Below, piece by piece: positions 25,304-35,106 of a DNA stretch of 64,000 nucleotides. Each line of letters opens with the position of its first letter. Within the stretch, counting starts at the first letter, position 1. Source of the DNA: an uncultured Thermotogae bacterium (GTDB lineage: Bacteria > Thermotogota > Thermotogae > Mesoaciditogales > Mesoaciditogaceae); NCBI GenBank assembly GCA_913056255.1, contig CAJXLN010000005.1:1-64000 (forward strand), in the 5' to 3' direction. A model generated the notes under the pieces. It ran no database searches. It worked only from the letters and a program-made list of their open reading frames with translations, and had not been told where the DNA came from. The translations under genes and the position numbers were made by a program.

Positions 25304-26797
25304 TCAAATTCCGTAAACGTCAGAGAATTTTTCGGTTATGTAGTCCATGAAGTATTTGTGATTCAAAGGCTCACCTGTAACTTTCATCACCAGATCTTTT
25401 GGATCGTAGAGAGAACCGTGTCTGTGTATTTTTTCTCTTTGCCATTCCCTGAAGGTTTTAAGATCTCCCGAAGCTATTCTTTCGTCGAGATCTGGAATTT
25501 CTTTCCTTGCCCTTGCAAAGAATTGAGCCGCGTACAGATTTCCGAGCATGTAAGATGGGAAATATCCCATCTGGCCACCAGCCCAATGTACATCCTGAAG
25601 GACCCCTTCAGCATCGTTGGACGGCTCCATTCCAAGATACTCTTTGATCTTGGAATTCCAAAGTTCAGGAAGATCCGCAACCTTTACACGGTCATTTATG
25701 ATGGCTTCTTCGATCTCAAAGCGAAGTATGATGTGCAGATTGTAAGTAACTTCATCCGCTTCTATTCTTATCAAGGAAGGTCTGACAACATTTATGGCTT
25801 TGTAAAAATCTTCCACTGGAATGTCAGCGTATTGGGGGAAGATCTCAACGAGTTTAGGGTAGAAGAATTTCCAAAATGCTCTGGATCTTCCTATCATATT
25901 TTCCCACGTTCTCGATTGGGATTCGTGAATTCCCATAGACGCGGCAGTGCCTACCATCGTTCTGCGATATTCCTTCGATATTCCTTGCTCGTAAAGCGCA
26001 TGACCACCCTCGTGCATGGTTCCAAAAAAGGAAGGTTTCAAATTTTTAGGATCGTATTTTGTGGTTACACGCACATCTCCCGGTCCGATTCCTATGGTAA
26101 AGGGATGAGCGGTTTCGTCTAATCTTCCACCATCCAAATCGTACGTCATGGCCTTTAAAACTTCAATAGAGAGCTTTTCTTGCAGGGATTTATCGAAATT
26201 ACCGTTCAAAATCGCATCATTCGGTACTTTAGCCTGAGATATCTTTTTGATGAACGGCACAAGATCTGTCTTCAATCCGTCTACGATCTTTTTTATATCA
26301 TTGGTTGTGGTAGATGGCTCATATCCTTCAAGCAATGCATCGTATCTGTTTTCTTCATACCCATAGAGTTCGGTGAATTCTTTGAGGTATTCGACTATTT
26401 CCTCAAGAACAGGTTGAAACTTTGCAAAATTCGATTCGGCCCGTGCCTCTTGCCAAATACTTTCACCTTTTGAACAAATGATCGAGAATTTTTCAATCTT
26501 ATCTGGTGGAATTGACTTTTGTCTGCGGTAATGTTTGCTTGCCAAATCCACTTCCCTTCTATCAACATCGCTAAGAGAATCGTAAATCCTTGGCCTGTTG
26601 AAATATTCCACAAATTCAGCCATTTTGGGGGCCGTGGACATTTCAAATATCATTCTCGACAATTTTCCTATGACTTCAGCCCTGTCTTTAACTCCCTTCG
26701 GTGGGATCTTGGTTCTCATATCCCACTCGAGAAGTGATACAGCATTAGAGAGTTTCGATATTTCCCCTTCATAATCGTAAAATTCTTTCATCTCCAT
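25304..26797 (-). CDS. Thermostable carboxypeptidase, M32 (Taq) family
   Basis: Zinc carboxypeptidase of 497 residues, full family length. The metal site is HEGGH (His262, Glu263, His266) within GTMHEGGHALYEQG, followed by GIHESQSRTWENM, which holds the third ligand. HPFTIGIGPGDVRVTTKY is a further M32 mark. It removes C-terminal amino acids from peptides in the cytoplasm. It is the last gene of the minus-strand operon and starts eight bases after the amidohydrolase; its function has no evident link to purine metabolism. Confidence 0.93.
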   Translation of the reverse strand: MEMKEFYDYEGEISKLSNAVSLLEWDMRTKIPPKGVKDRAEVIGKLSRMIFEMSTAPKMAEFVEYFNRPRIYDSLSDVDRREVDLASKHYRRQKSIPPDKIEKFSIICSKGESIWQEARAESNFAKFQPVLEEIVEYLKEFTELYGYEENRYDALLEGYEPSTTTNDIKKIVDGLKTDLVPFIKKISQAKVPNDAILNGNFDKSLQEKLSIEVLKAMTYDLDGGRLDETAHPFTIGIGPGDVRVTTKYDPKNLKPSFFGTMHEGGHALYEQGISKEYRRTMVGTAASMGIHESQSRTWENMIGRSRAFWKFFYPKLVEIFPQYADIPVEDFYKAINVVRPSLIRIEADEVTYNLHIILRFEIEEAIINDRVKVADLPELWNSKIKEYLGMEPSNDAEGVLQDVHWAGGQMGYFPSYMLGNLYAAQFFARARKEIPDLDERIASGDLKTFREWQREKIHRHGSLYDPKDLVMKVTGEPLNHKYFMDYITEKFSDVYGI

Positions 26798-26805
26798 GAG
26801 CTCTT

Positions 26806-28155
26806 CTACCCCTTTATTAATTTTTTGGATATTTGATTGTGCCTAGTTATCAAATCTTTCAAGTTTTTGACCGACAATTCGCCATTTTCGACGATCACAT
26901 CACCGTTGACCATGTTAAAGTCGACTTGCTTGGCATCACACATGACGATCGCACTCAGTGGATCGTCCAGAGCACCTGCAAATCCTATTTTATCGAGATC
27001 GAACATTATGAGATCCGCTGCTTTTCCGACTTTCAACGTACCGACGTAATCGTCTATTCTCAAAACCTCAGCGCCTCCAACAGTTGCCAATTTCAAAGCT
27101 TCTCTGGACGAAATTGCAGATGCACCGTATTTCACTCTTTGAAGGAGTAGGGCGTTTCTGATTTCCAAAATCATGTTCGATGTGTCATTAGAAGCACTTC
27201 CATCCACGCCAAGGGAAACTCTGAGACCTTTCATCTTAACGATCGGTGCTATTCCAGAACCAAGTCGCATGTTTGAAGAAGGACAATGAGAAACTCCAAC
27301 ATCGTTCTCACGGAGCTTCTCGATATCCTCACCATTAACATGTACAAGATGGGCAAACCACACACGTGGATTTAGCCATCCTATTTTTTCCATGTAATCA
27401 ACAGGCCTCAGACCAAATTTTTCAATACAAAATCTCTCCTCGTCTTTCGTTTCTGCCAAATGAGTGTGAAGTAAAAGATCTTGCTTTTCTGCCAATTCAA
27501 GCGTCTCTTTCATGAGCGATTCCGTTACAGAGAATGGAGAACAAGGGGCAAGTGCAACTCTTACCATTGCAAATTTCGATCTGTCATGGTATTTGAGGAT
27601 GGCACGTTCGTATTCCGAAAGTATTTCGTCTTCATTCTGAACTACTGAATCTGGCGGGAGCCCGCCATCTTTTTTTGACATGGACATGGACCCTCTTGTG
27701 GGATAAAATCTAAGTCCCACAAGAGATACTCCCTTTATTTCCTCGTCAAAAAGTGAGTTCTTTCCGTTAGGATACAGATAGAGCATGTCGCTGGTAGTTG
27801 TTACTCCACTGAGAGCCATTTCAGCAGCGGCCACCGCCGCACTAACGTAAGCTCCTTCTTCATCCAGATTTTTCCAGATTTCGTAAAGATTCACAAGCCA
27901 GTCAAAAAGCTTTGCGTTCTGGACAGCTTTCACATTTCTCGTAAGCGATTGGTAAAGGTGATGATGCGTGTTGATGAAACCTGGAAGCATGATTTTGTTA
28001 GAACAATCAATCACTCGATCGAAATTCCCTTTTGGTTCTTCAGTACCGATGTAAGATATGCGATTACCTTCCACCACGAGATAGGCATTTTCAACTTCAC
28101 CCATCTCGTCAAAAGTTGCAAGGTAAGCGATGTTCTTAAAAAGGTACTTCTTCAT
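26806..28155 (-). CDS. Amidohydrolase, 8-oxoguanine deaminase/SsnA-like
   Basis: 449 residues of the ATZ/TRZ amidohydrolase group. Metal ligands are in GFINTHHHLYQSL, LLLHTHLAETKDE and GVDGSASND, with CPSSNMRLGSG near the active site. The HHHLYQ form of the first motif and the overall size are those of 8-oxoguanine deaminase and SsnA-type proteins. The position between a PLP enzyme, a molybdopterin hydroxylase and adenine deaminase supports action on an oxidised purine. S-adenosylhomocysteine deaminase or another chlorohydrolase-type activity remains possible. It overlaps the upstream gene by four bases. Confidence 0.78.
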   Translation of the reverse strand: MKKYLFKNIAYLATFDEMGEVENAYLVVEGNRISYIGTEEPKGNFDRVIDCSNKIMLPGFINTHHHLYQSLTRNVKAVQNAKLFDWLVNLYEIWKNLDEEGAYVSAAVAAAEMALSGVTTTSDMLYLYPNGKNSLFDEEIKGVSLVGLRFYPTRGSMSMSKKDGGLPPDSVVQNEDEILSEYERAILKYHDRSKFAMVRVALAPCSPFSVTESLMKETLELAEKQDLLLHTHLAETKDEERFCIEKFGLRPVDYMEKIGWLNPRVWFAHLVHVNGEDIEKLRENDVGVSHCPSSNMRLGSGIAPIVKMKGLRVSLGVDGSASNDTSNMILEIRNALLLQRVKYGASAISSREALKLATVGGAEVLRIDDYVGTLKVGKAADLIMFDLDKIGFAGALDDPLSAIVMCDAKQVDFNMVNGDVIVENGELSVKNLKDLITRHNQISKKLIKG

Positions 28156-29543
28156 GCTATCCCTTCTTTTTTTCTGTACTCCAAGATGAGATCGTCCGTC
28201 TCTTTGACGATTTTTTGCTGATTTTCCCAGTATTCATCTTTAAGCTGCTCATTCAATTCTTCGACGTTTTTGCCTTGTTGTTCAACCCACGTGTAGTATT
28301 TGAGATTGTGCCATCTTCTCCTGTTTTCAAGTGTTCCCTCGAAGAACCAGTCTGTCTTCACACCCATGAATATGGACTCGTATCTTGCTTTTGCTTCTGC
28401 CCTATCCATCTTTCCGAATTTTTTATCAAGATCTGCCATAACTGAATGATATCTCTCCACCGTATCAGTCGCGATCGTCAAGATGTTATCGTTTGACCCC
28501 AATCCGTACTTTTTGGCGATCTTTATCGCGCCAAGAATGTTGGCAACACCTGAAATTCCTAAAATAGTAGAGAGCTCTTCCACGTCTTTTTGCGGGATGA
28601 ATTCTTTAAGGAAAGATTTTCCAACCTCATCTGTGAGAAGTTGCAAGCCTTTTTTTGATTCCATATCGTCAACCGCAACGACTGCGTCGCTGTTGGTAAC
28701 GTGATGTATCCACGTAACGTGTTTATCTCCTATTCCCTGTATATCATGTCCACCGTAACCATTCATGGAGATCGTTGGACACTGAATGGGCTCCAACGTT
28801 ACAACTTTGGTTTCTGGAAAGACTTGTTTAACTCGGTCGCCGCAAGCTATTGTTCCAGCGGATCCAACTCCAGAAACTATCGCGGCGATCCTTCCATTTC
28901 CTATCTTTTCTTCTTTAACCATTTCCAACATCGTGTTGCCCGTAACGTAGTAGTGGAAACGATAGTTACCAAACTCGCTGAATTGATTTAGAATTCTCAC
29001 TTTATCTGGATTTTCGCTCTTCAGTTCTTTGGCTTTGTCGTATATCTCTTTCACATTCGATTCGCACCCTGGCGTTGCGATAACGCGAGCTCCGTACGAT
29101 CTTATTATGTCAAATCTCTCTTTGCTCATCTCTTCTGGCAAAATAACAACGGTATCGAATTTCATTCGACATCCGACCCATGCCCCACCAATTCCGTAAT
29201 TTCCAGTTGATGGCCATATGAGCGTGTGATAAGATGGATCCACTTCATTCCTGACGACTTTTTCGGTAAGTATCGAATAAGTTGCTCCAACTTTGTGACT
29301 GCCTGTCGGGAAATCTCTACCGTACATAACGATTATATTCGCGTCCACCCCAGTTATGGCCTTGGGTAAAACAACGTATTTTATCTTGTTGTCCTCTCCG
29401 CGCCACGAAATGTTGAAAAAGTTTATCGGATCGAGCGGATCTTCCTTGAATTTCTTTAACGCCTGCTTTCTTATCTTAGAATCGATTTTATCGGGATGCA
29501 ACATTTCTTCAAATGTTGGTCCAATAACTTTTTTGAAACTCAT
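28152..29543 (-). CDS. TrpB-like PLP-dependent enzyme of unknown substrate
   Basis: 463 residues of fold-type II PLP enzymes. The Schiff-base lysine is in PTGSHKVGATYS, similar to the GAHK motif of tryptophan synthase beta rather than the GSVK of cysteine synthase. VSGVGSAGTIACG is the phosphate-binding loop. Long relatives of this type occur in anaerobes next to xanthine-dehydrogenase and SsnA genes, and a PLP ammonia-lyase (YgeX) takes part in the bacterial anaerobic purine-degradation cluster. Whether this protein plays an equivalent lyase role here is inference. It overlaps both neighbours by four bases, so it is translated with them. Confidence 0.7.
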   Translation of the reverse strand: MSFKKVIGPTFEEMLHPDKIDSKIRKQALKKFKEDPLDPINFFNISWRGEDNKIKYVVLPKAITGVDANIIVMYGRDFPTGSHKVGATYSILTEKVVRNEVDPSYHTLIWPSTGNYGIGGAWVGCRMKFDTVVILPEEMSKERFDIIRSYGARVIATPGCESNVKEIYDKAKELKSENPDKVRILNQFSEFGNYRFHYYVTGNTMLEMVKEEKIGNGRIAAIVSGVGSAGTIACGDRVKQVFPETKVVTLEPIQCPTISMNGYGGHDIQGIGDKHVTWIHHVTNSDAVVAVDDMESKKGLQLLTDEVGKSFLKEFIPQKDVEELSTILGISGVANILGAIKIAKKYGLGSNDNILTIATDTVERYHSVMADLDKKFGKMDRAEAKARYESIFMGVKTDWFFEGTLENRRRWHNLKYYTWVEQQGKNVEELNEQLKDEYWENQQKIVKETDDLILEYRKKEGIA

Positions 29544-31855
29544 TTTATTACCTCCCCTATAAGATTCATGATGTACTCTTGAGTTGCTGGTATACGTTTA
29601 ACTCTCATACCTATAGCATTTGAAATGGCGTTAGCCACAGCCGCGGGTGTCGGCATAAGAGATGGTTCACCTATTCCCTTTGCGCCAAACGGCCCCTTAG
29701 AGTAATCATCTTCCACAAAATCTATCACGAGTTTTTCGGGTATATCATTCACAGTTGGAATGATGTACGTGTTGAAATTATCCGTCGAGATCTTCCCATC
29801 GGATGTTTTTATTTCCTCAAAAAGTCCGTATCCCATTCCCTGAACAAATCCTCCTTGTACCTGTCCTACCAATCCCACAGTATTAAGCTTTTTGCCAACA
29901 TCGTGAGACGTGTAGCCCTCCATTACCTGAGTTCTTCCAGTCAACATGTCCACTTCAACAAGTACGATTTGTGTGGCGTAAGCATACGTTATGTACGCCT
30001 CCCCCAGACCCGTTTCAGGATCCCAACGAAGTTTAGGAGAAACGAACCATCCTCTCTCTAACATTTTAACGTTGGCATCGTAGCATTCAGATGCGAGTTT
30101 TCCGAAGTCTTCTTCTTTTCCATCCAAGGTTTTGATTTTACCATTTTCAACCGTGATTTCATTGAGGGGAACATTTTGCATTTTCGCAAAATGTTCGACC
30201 ATTCTTTTTCTTATACTCTCGCATGCGTTTTTTACGGCGTTGCCACCAAAAACTGTCGCTCTGGATGCCACAGTTGGACCACTGTCTTGGACGTAAGACG
30301 TATCGGGATTGTCAACACGGATCTTGTTCATCTTTTGCCCAAGTACCTCCGCTGCAATCATCGCTATAACGGTTTTTGCTCCCTGTCCCATTTCCGTGTT
30401 TCCAAAATGCACGTTAACCGTTCCATCCTTGTGAACTTGAACGAGAGCTCCCGCGGCATCGAGATGCTGTCCCGCTGCACCAAGAGAGACTCCGTATATT
30501 ATGTGCGAAACGCCTATTCCACGCTTTTTGAATTTGTTCTTATTGTTGAACTCCACAACTCGTTTTTTCAATTCGTCGTAATTTGAAATTTTTACAGCAT
30601 GTTCAATGGTTTCAACGGCACCAACAGATTCAGTTAAGAGTTGATCGGTAGAAGTCCGGCTTCCAACTCTCAGGGCGTTTTTCATACGAATATCGATCGG
30701 ATCCATCCTCAGTCTCTTTGCAGCTTCACTCATCATGGACTCCATTGCAAACAAAACTTGAGGGCTTCCGAATCCTCTAAAAGCACCACATGGTACTTTG
30801 TTGGTGTACACGCCGTCTATGTCAACCTTAACGTTTGGAATGTTGTAAGCACCGGCCGCATGGACAAGGCTCCTGTACATAACAATTGGAGAAAGTGTGG
30901 CGTAAGCTCCCATATCCATATGTGCCGTGATCTCAACGGCCTTCAATTTCCCATCTTTGTCCAATCCAAGTTTGTAATGGGATTTAATGGGATGACGTTT
31001 GCTTGTGGTTTGAATATCAACTTCTCTTGAATAGACGAGTAAAACCGGTCTTTTAGTATGGTATGCCAAAAGAGCGCATTGAGAGGCAACGTAGGATGGA
31101 ACATCTTCTTTTCCACCAAAGGCTCCTCCGGTTTCAGCTTGGATAACACGTACCTGGTTCATTGGGATTCCTAAGATCTTCGGTACAGCCGATTGAACGT
31201 AGTAGGGACACTGCATGGAGCCGTATATGGTTATACCGTAATTGTTATCAAAAGTGGAAAGTATTCCTTGAGGTTCAAGGTAAGCTTGTTCTTGATAATG
31301 AGCGTAAAAATCATCTTCCAATATCAAATCGGAATCGGCGAAACCCGATTGAACATCCCCTTTTCTTATCTTTTTAGAAGTTAAAACGTTCCCATTGGGA
31401 TGTACTTTGTTCTCATTTTTCAAAGCTTCTTCTATTGTGAGAACTGGCATGAGTTCTTCGTATTCGACCTCAACTAACTTCGTCGCATCCTTTGCGATTT
31501 TAAGCGTCTCTGCGGCAATCAGCGCAACAACGTCTCCGTGATATCTAACCTCTTCTCCTTCAGGTACCAAACAAGGCATGTCCGCAACAACCTCACCAAG
31601 TTGGTTTTCACCGGGAATATCTTTGTACGTCAAAACCGCTCTGACGCCTTTTAAGGTTTTTGCCTTCGAAGTGTCTATCCTTTTAACGCGCGCTTTTGCG
31701 TGTTTTGACAAAACCAACGCACCGTACAGCATGCCTTTCATCTCAAAATCAGCCACGAATTTCGCTTGTCCTGTGACTTTTTGAAGAGCATCAACTCTCT
31801 GTATTCTCTTTCCGATTATGGAGTATCCATGTTTTTCGGTAATTCCTTGAATCAT
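29540..31855 (-). CDS. xdhA: Molybdopterin-binding subunit of a xanthine dehydrogenase-family hydroxylase
   Basis: 771 residues, the size of the separate large subunit. The small N-terminal domain starts near KVTGQAKFVADFEMKGMLYG. Cofactor and active-site motifs are ETGGAFGGKED, CGAFRGFGSPQ (the substrate-binding arginine), GNTEMGQGAKT and the catalytic glutamate in AKGIGEPSL. Genes for the FAD and [2Fe-2S] subunits normally needed are absent from the window, so they must be encoded elsewhere. Gene neighbours favour a purine substrate such as xanthine or hypoxanthine. The symbol reflects the family only. Confidence 0.82.
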   Translation of the reverse strand: MIQGITEKHGYSIIGKRIQRVDALQKVTGQAKFVADFEMKGMLYGALVLSKHAKARVKRIDTSKAKTLKGVRAVLTYKDIPGENQLGEVVADMPCLVPEGEEVRYHGDVVALIAAETLKIAKDATKLVEVEYEELMPVLTIEEALKNENKVHPNGNVLTSKKIRKGDVQSGFADSDLILEDDFYAHYQEQAYLEPQGILSTFDNNYGITIYGSMQCPYYVQSAVPKILGIPMNQVRVIQAETGGAFGGKEDVPSYVASQCALLAYHTKRPVLLVYSREVDIQTTSKRHPIKSHYKLGLDKDGKLKAVEITAHMDMGAYATLSPIVMYRSLVHAAGAYNIPNVKVDIDGVYTNKVPCGAFRGFGSPQVLFAMESMMSEAAKRLRMDPIDIRMKNALRVGSRTSTDQLLTESVGAVETIEHAVKISNYDELKKRVVEFNNKNKFKKRGIGVSHIIYGVSLGAAGQHLDAAGALVQVHKDGTVNVHFGNTEMGQGAKTVIAMIAAEVLGQKMNKIRVDNPDTSYVQDSGPTVASRATVFGGNAVKNACESIRKRMVEHFAKMQNVPLNEITVENGKIKTLDGKEEDFGKLASECYDANVKMLERGWFVSPKLRWDPETGLGEAYITYAYATQIVLVEVDMLTGRTQVMEGYTSHDVGKKLNTVGLVGQVQGGFVQGMGYGLFEEIKTSDGKISTDNFNTYIIPTVNDIPEKLVIDFVEDDYSKGPFGAKGIGEPSLMPTPAAVANAISNAIGMRVKRIPATQEYIMNLIGEVIK

Positions 31856-31872
31856 GTATTAACACCTTCTCC

Positions 31873-33594
31873 TTATAGTCCAAGGCTGACAAACTCATGA
31901 GTTTCTACGTCTACAAGACCAAGATTCGTTATTCTGAGTTTTGGTATAACGGCTAATTGAACAAATGAAAGAACCATGAAGGGATCGTCGATAACACATC
32001 CCAGTGAGTGGACACTTTCTTTCAGTTCTTTTATCCGTTGCGCAACTTCTTCCATGGAAAGGTGTGACATCAAACCGGCTACGGGAAGAGCGAGCTCGGA
32101 AATCACCTTCCCGTTATTGACAATAACAATTCCTCCATGAAGATCTATCACGCGATTGATAGCGATTACCATGTCTCGAGAATTTGTACCAACAACCGAC
32201 ATGTTATGAGAATCATGTCCAACGGAAGTAGCCATGGCACCATATTTTAATCCAATGCCAGTTATGGCACCCACCGAGATGGATTTATTCGGATCGTACC
32301 TGCTCACAACTGCAATTTTCAAAAGATCGTGATTTACATCTGGAACTTTTGAGGGTGGAATATCGAATATCTCTTCTTCCGTTACGATACTGTTGTTGAA
32401 AATGCGAATGGCTCTCGTTTTGTTCGATGTACTTGTAATTCTCAAATCGGATTCAGTTATGTATGGAGTTTTGAAATTGCCGTCCATTCTTGAAATGTAT
32501 TTTTCTCTCTTGTTTCCAATTATTTTTGCCTTTATTTTTCCATCCATCGCCACGATTTTCGAATCCTTGATCACGATATGAGGGAAGAAATCTTCAAGAG
32601 AGTGTGTAACGACCATATCGGCTTTGTAAGATGGAGCAATTGCCCCCATACTTCTCAAACCGTAGAAAGAAGCCGTATTTATCGTAGCCATCCTTATGGC
32701 TGTTATAGGATCAATACCCCTGGCTATGCTACGACGTACCATGTTGTCTATGTGCCCTTCTGTTATCATATCATCTGGATGGCGATCGTCGGTGCAAAAT
32801 GAGAAAAACCTTTCGTTTTTCTCGTTCACAGCACCTATCAGATCATCAAGATTCTTGGCGACACTTCCTTCTCTTATAAGAACGTGCATTCCTCTTGATA
32901 TTTTTTCAAGTGCTTCTTTTTGTGTGCTACACTCGTGATCCGAGCGTATGAATGCGGAAATGTAAGCGTTCAGTTCTTTTCCAGACAATCCAGGAGAGTG
33001 GCCATCGATCTTTTTATAAAGATGACGAATGATCTCGATCTTCGTCATCAGATCATGCTCAGTATTCAAAACGCCTGGATAATTCATAACTTCTCCCAGG
33101 CCTAAAACTCGCGGGTATTTTGTAACAAGTCGGATGGTGTCTATTGAGGATATTTCCGCACCGCTTGTTTCCATATCGGTCGCAGGTGCACAAGATGGGA
33201 TCATCATGTAAATGTTCAAAGGAACACCTTCGGTGTACTTTATCATGTATTCTATCCCAGAGATTCCCATAACGTTGGCTATTTCGTGTGGATCGGCTAT
33301 CACGGTTGTGGTACCGCGTGAAAGAACTGCCCTTGAAAATTCAACGGGCTCCACCATAGAACTTTCTATGTGCAAATGTCCATCGATCAAGCCAGGAACA
33401 ACGTAATCACCGTGTAAATCGATTGTCTCTTTCCCGTTCGTGTAATCGCCTATACCGGCGATTCTTTTTTTGTAAAGGGCTATATCTCCCTGTTCTATCT
33501 TATGGGTAAAAACATTTACAATTTTACAGTTTTTAAGTACTATGTCGGCGGGAACTTTGCCCAAGGCAACTGGAATTATGTTTTCGATCTTCAT
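31873..33594 (-). CDS. ade: Adenine deaminase
   Basis: Converts adenine to hypoxanthine, using a metal centre. 573 residues, as expected. Conserved motifs: VPGLIDGHLHIESSMV, DPHEIANVMG, GHSPGLSGKELNAY, EGSVAKNLD and SFCTDDRHPDDM, followed by the C-terminal SVGHDSHNMSVVGTN. It would feed hypoxanthine to the hydroxylase encoded 17 bases downstream. It overlaps the thioesterase gene by four bases. There is no room for a purine riboswitch in front of it; control probably acts at the operon start. Confidence 0.94.
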   Translation of the reverse strand: MKIENIIPVALGKVPADIVLKNCKIVNVFTHKIEQGDIALYKKRIAGIGDYTNGKETIDLHGDYVVPGLIDGHLHIESSMVEPVEFSRAVLSRGTTTVIADPHEIANVMGISGIEYMIKYTEGVPLNIYMMIPSCAPATDMETSGAEISSIDTIRLVTKYPRVLGLGEVMNYPGVLNTEHDLMTKIEIIRHLYKKIDGHSPGLSGKELNAYISAFIRSDHECSTQKEALEKISRGMHVLIREGSVAKNLDDLIGAVNEKNERFFSFCTDDRHPDDMITEGHIDNMVRRSIARGIDPITAIRMATINTASFYGLRSMGAIAPSYKADMVVTHSLEDFFPHIVIKDSKIVAMDGKIKAKIIGNKREKYISRMDGNFKTPYITESDLRITSTSNKTRAIRIFNNSIVTEEEIFDIPPSKVPDVNHDLLKIAVVSRYDPNKSISVGAITGIGLKYGAMATSVGHDSHNMSVVGTNSRDMVIAINRVIDLHGGIVIVNNGKVISELALPVAGLMSHLSMEEVAQRIKELKESVHSLGCVIDDPFMVLSFVQLAVIPKLRITNLGLVDVETHEFVSLGL

Positions 33595-33950
33595 TTTGCA
33601 AACTGCTTTCTGTTTACAACGACACGGACGTGTTTGGCTTTTGCGAGCATTTTTCCATCAAATTTCGCTGCAGTTGCATCGAACACGAATTTTTTCGTTC
33701 CGCGTTCTTTCAATACCGATTTCACTTCAACTTTGTCTCCTACGAAGGCTGGCGCAATATGATCTAATTCAACGTGCACTCCCACTGTTGATTCGTCCGG
33801 TTTCAAAAATCTACGTACCAAATCAGCCGATACTTCTTCCATCCATGCCAAAACCGTTGGCGTGGAAAGCACTTCCAAATCGCCACTTTTCAATGTCAAG
33901 GCACAATCATCACTGCTAACGATTTTTTCCATGGATAAGCTCTCTTCCAT
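33591..33950 (-). CDS. Hotdog-fold thioesterase, FlK-like
   Basis: 119 residues. The FlK-type catalytic set can be recognised: Thr in LSTPTVLAWMEEVSA, the following Glu, and His in VGVHVELDHIAPAFVGD. FlK itself hydrolyses fluoroacetyl-CoA, but many bacterial relatives have unknown acyl-CoA substrates. ATG start nine bases after GGGGAGG. Its place at the head of a purine-type operon is unexplained. Confidence 0.75.
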   Translation of the reverse strand: MEESLSMEKIVSSDDCALTLKSGDLEVLSTPTVLAWMEEVSADLVRRFLKPDESTVGVHVELDHIAPAFVGDKVEVKSVLKERGTKKFVFDATAAKFDGKMLAKAKHVRVVVNRKQFAK

Positions 33951-34015
33951 TGATTTTTACCTCCCCCTTTTTCTACCGATGCGAGTTTTTCCAGAGTAGT
34001 CAAAAGAGCTCGTCC

Positions 34016-34876
34016 CTACGACAAGGCTTCTATTCCAAAACCACACATTCCAAGACCAACATGGGTGGTTATCACCTTTCCTGTCATGTGAAAAGACGCT
34101 TCAACAACATCGTACTTTTCTTTTAACTTTTCAAGAAGCTCCTTTGCTTCGTTTTCTGCATCTGCATGAATCATGGCCAGTCTTACGCGTGTACCAAATG
34201 GAATCTCTTTGCCCACTCTCTCTACTAGAAGATCGCATGCGCGTGATCTTCCACGAGCTTTATCAAATGGTATCATTTCACCGTTGTAATCTATCCAAAG
34301 TCCAACCTTTATCTTGAACATCGTCCCTATAAATCCTTGAAATTTTGAGACTCTCCCGCCTTTCACAAGAAAGTTAAAATCGGAAACGTAAAAAAGAGCT
34401 TGAAAGGCCTTAGATCTTCTCTCAAATTCCAAATTTTCAACGATCTTTTTCGGTGTCATTCCAAGCTCCGCGAGCTCTCGCGCACGTCTTACTACAAGTG
34501 AGTTTACACTTGAAGCAAGCTTTGTGTCAAAAACCTCAACTGGAATCCTGGATTCTTTGGCAGCAGTCATTGCCGCATTTGAAGTGCCAGACATCTTAGA
34601 AGATAGAGTAATCACGATCACGCCTTCGTACCCAGCTTGTTCCGCATTTCTATAACGTTGAAGAAACTCAAAGACGGTTGGCTGAGAGGTTTTTGGGATT
34701 TCAGGAGAATTTTTAAGCTTTTCATAAAAACTCATAAGGGCTTGAGGATCTCTTTCATCATCTTCTGATGTACCATCCGACCAGATAACTTTTAAAGGAA
34801 CAATGTCTGCATCGTATTTTTCAAGCCAATCGGGTTTTATATCCGATGTGCTGTCTACCAATATTTTTATGCGCAT
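34016..34876 (-). CDS. DegV/FakB-family fatty-acid-binding protein
   Basis: 286 residues with the DegV pattern: ILVDSTSDIKPDW at the N-terminus, KTSQPTVFEFL, VITLSSKMSGTSNAA and the C-terminal VITTHVGLGMCGFGIEA. Members bind a single fatty acid; in bacteria with the kinase FakA they present it for phosphorylation. No fakA was seen here. First gene of the minus-strand run; a TGG-TAAAAT extended -10 lies just upstream on that strand (about 34918-34926). Confidence 0.9.
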   Translation of the reverse strand: MRIKILVDSTSDIKPDWLEKYDADIVPLKVIWSDGTSEDDERDPQALMSFYEKLKNSPEIPKTSQPTVFEFLQRYRNAEQAGYEGVIVITLSSKMSGTSNAAMTAAKESRIPVEVFDTKLASSVNSLVVRRARELAELGMTPKKIVENLEFERRSKAFQALFYVSDFNFLVKGGRVSKFQGFIGTMFKIKVGLWIDYNGEMIPFDKARGRSRACDLLVERVGKEIPFGTRVRLAMIHADAENEAKELLEKLKEKYDVVEASFHMTGKVITTHVGLGMCGFGIEALS

Positions 34877-35019
34877 CTGAGTGCCTCCATATACAACCTA
34901 CACATTTCATTTTGCATTTATTTTACCATAAATCATGTGTAACTCCTGAAATCCCCATTTGTGAGGTTGGAAAAGTTCATTACCAATAACACTGATGAAA
35001 TGTATAAAAAACCCAGAAC

Positions 35020-35048
35020 TTGACATTTAATTTTTAATAGTGTACAAT
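35020..35048 (+). promoter_or_regulatory. Consensus promoter of the radical SAM gene
   Basis: TTGACA (35020-35025) and TACAAT (35043-35048) are separated by 17 bases. The leader to the GTG at 35107 is about 50 bases and contains CGGTTTTGACCG, a short inverted repeat (35060-35071). Confidence 0.85.
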
Positions 35049-35106
35049 GATCGTTAGAGCGGTTTTGACCGATTGGTAAATTTTTTAAGATAAGGAAGTG
35101 ATAGAA

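Noticed and set aside
25283-26122. Plus-strand open frame of 279 codons opposite the M32 peptidase
   Set aside because: Antisense to a well-conserved metallopeptidase with an intact HEXXH; no start signal and no domain.
31856-31872. Purine riboswitch in the purine-type operon
   Set aside because: Gaps between these genes are at most 65 bases and none shows the three-way junction of a purine aptamer. The operon leader at 34877-34980 shows none either.
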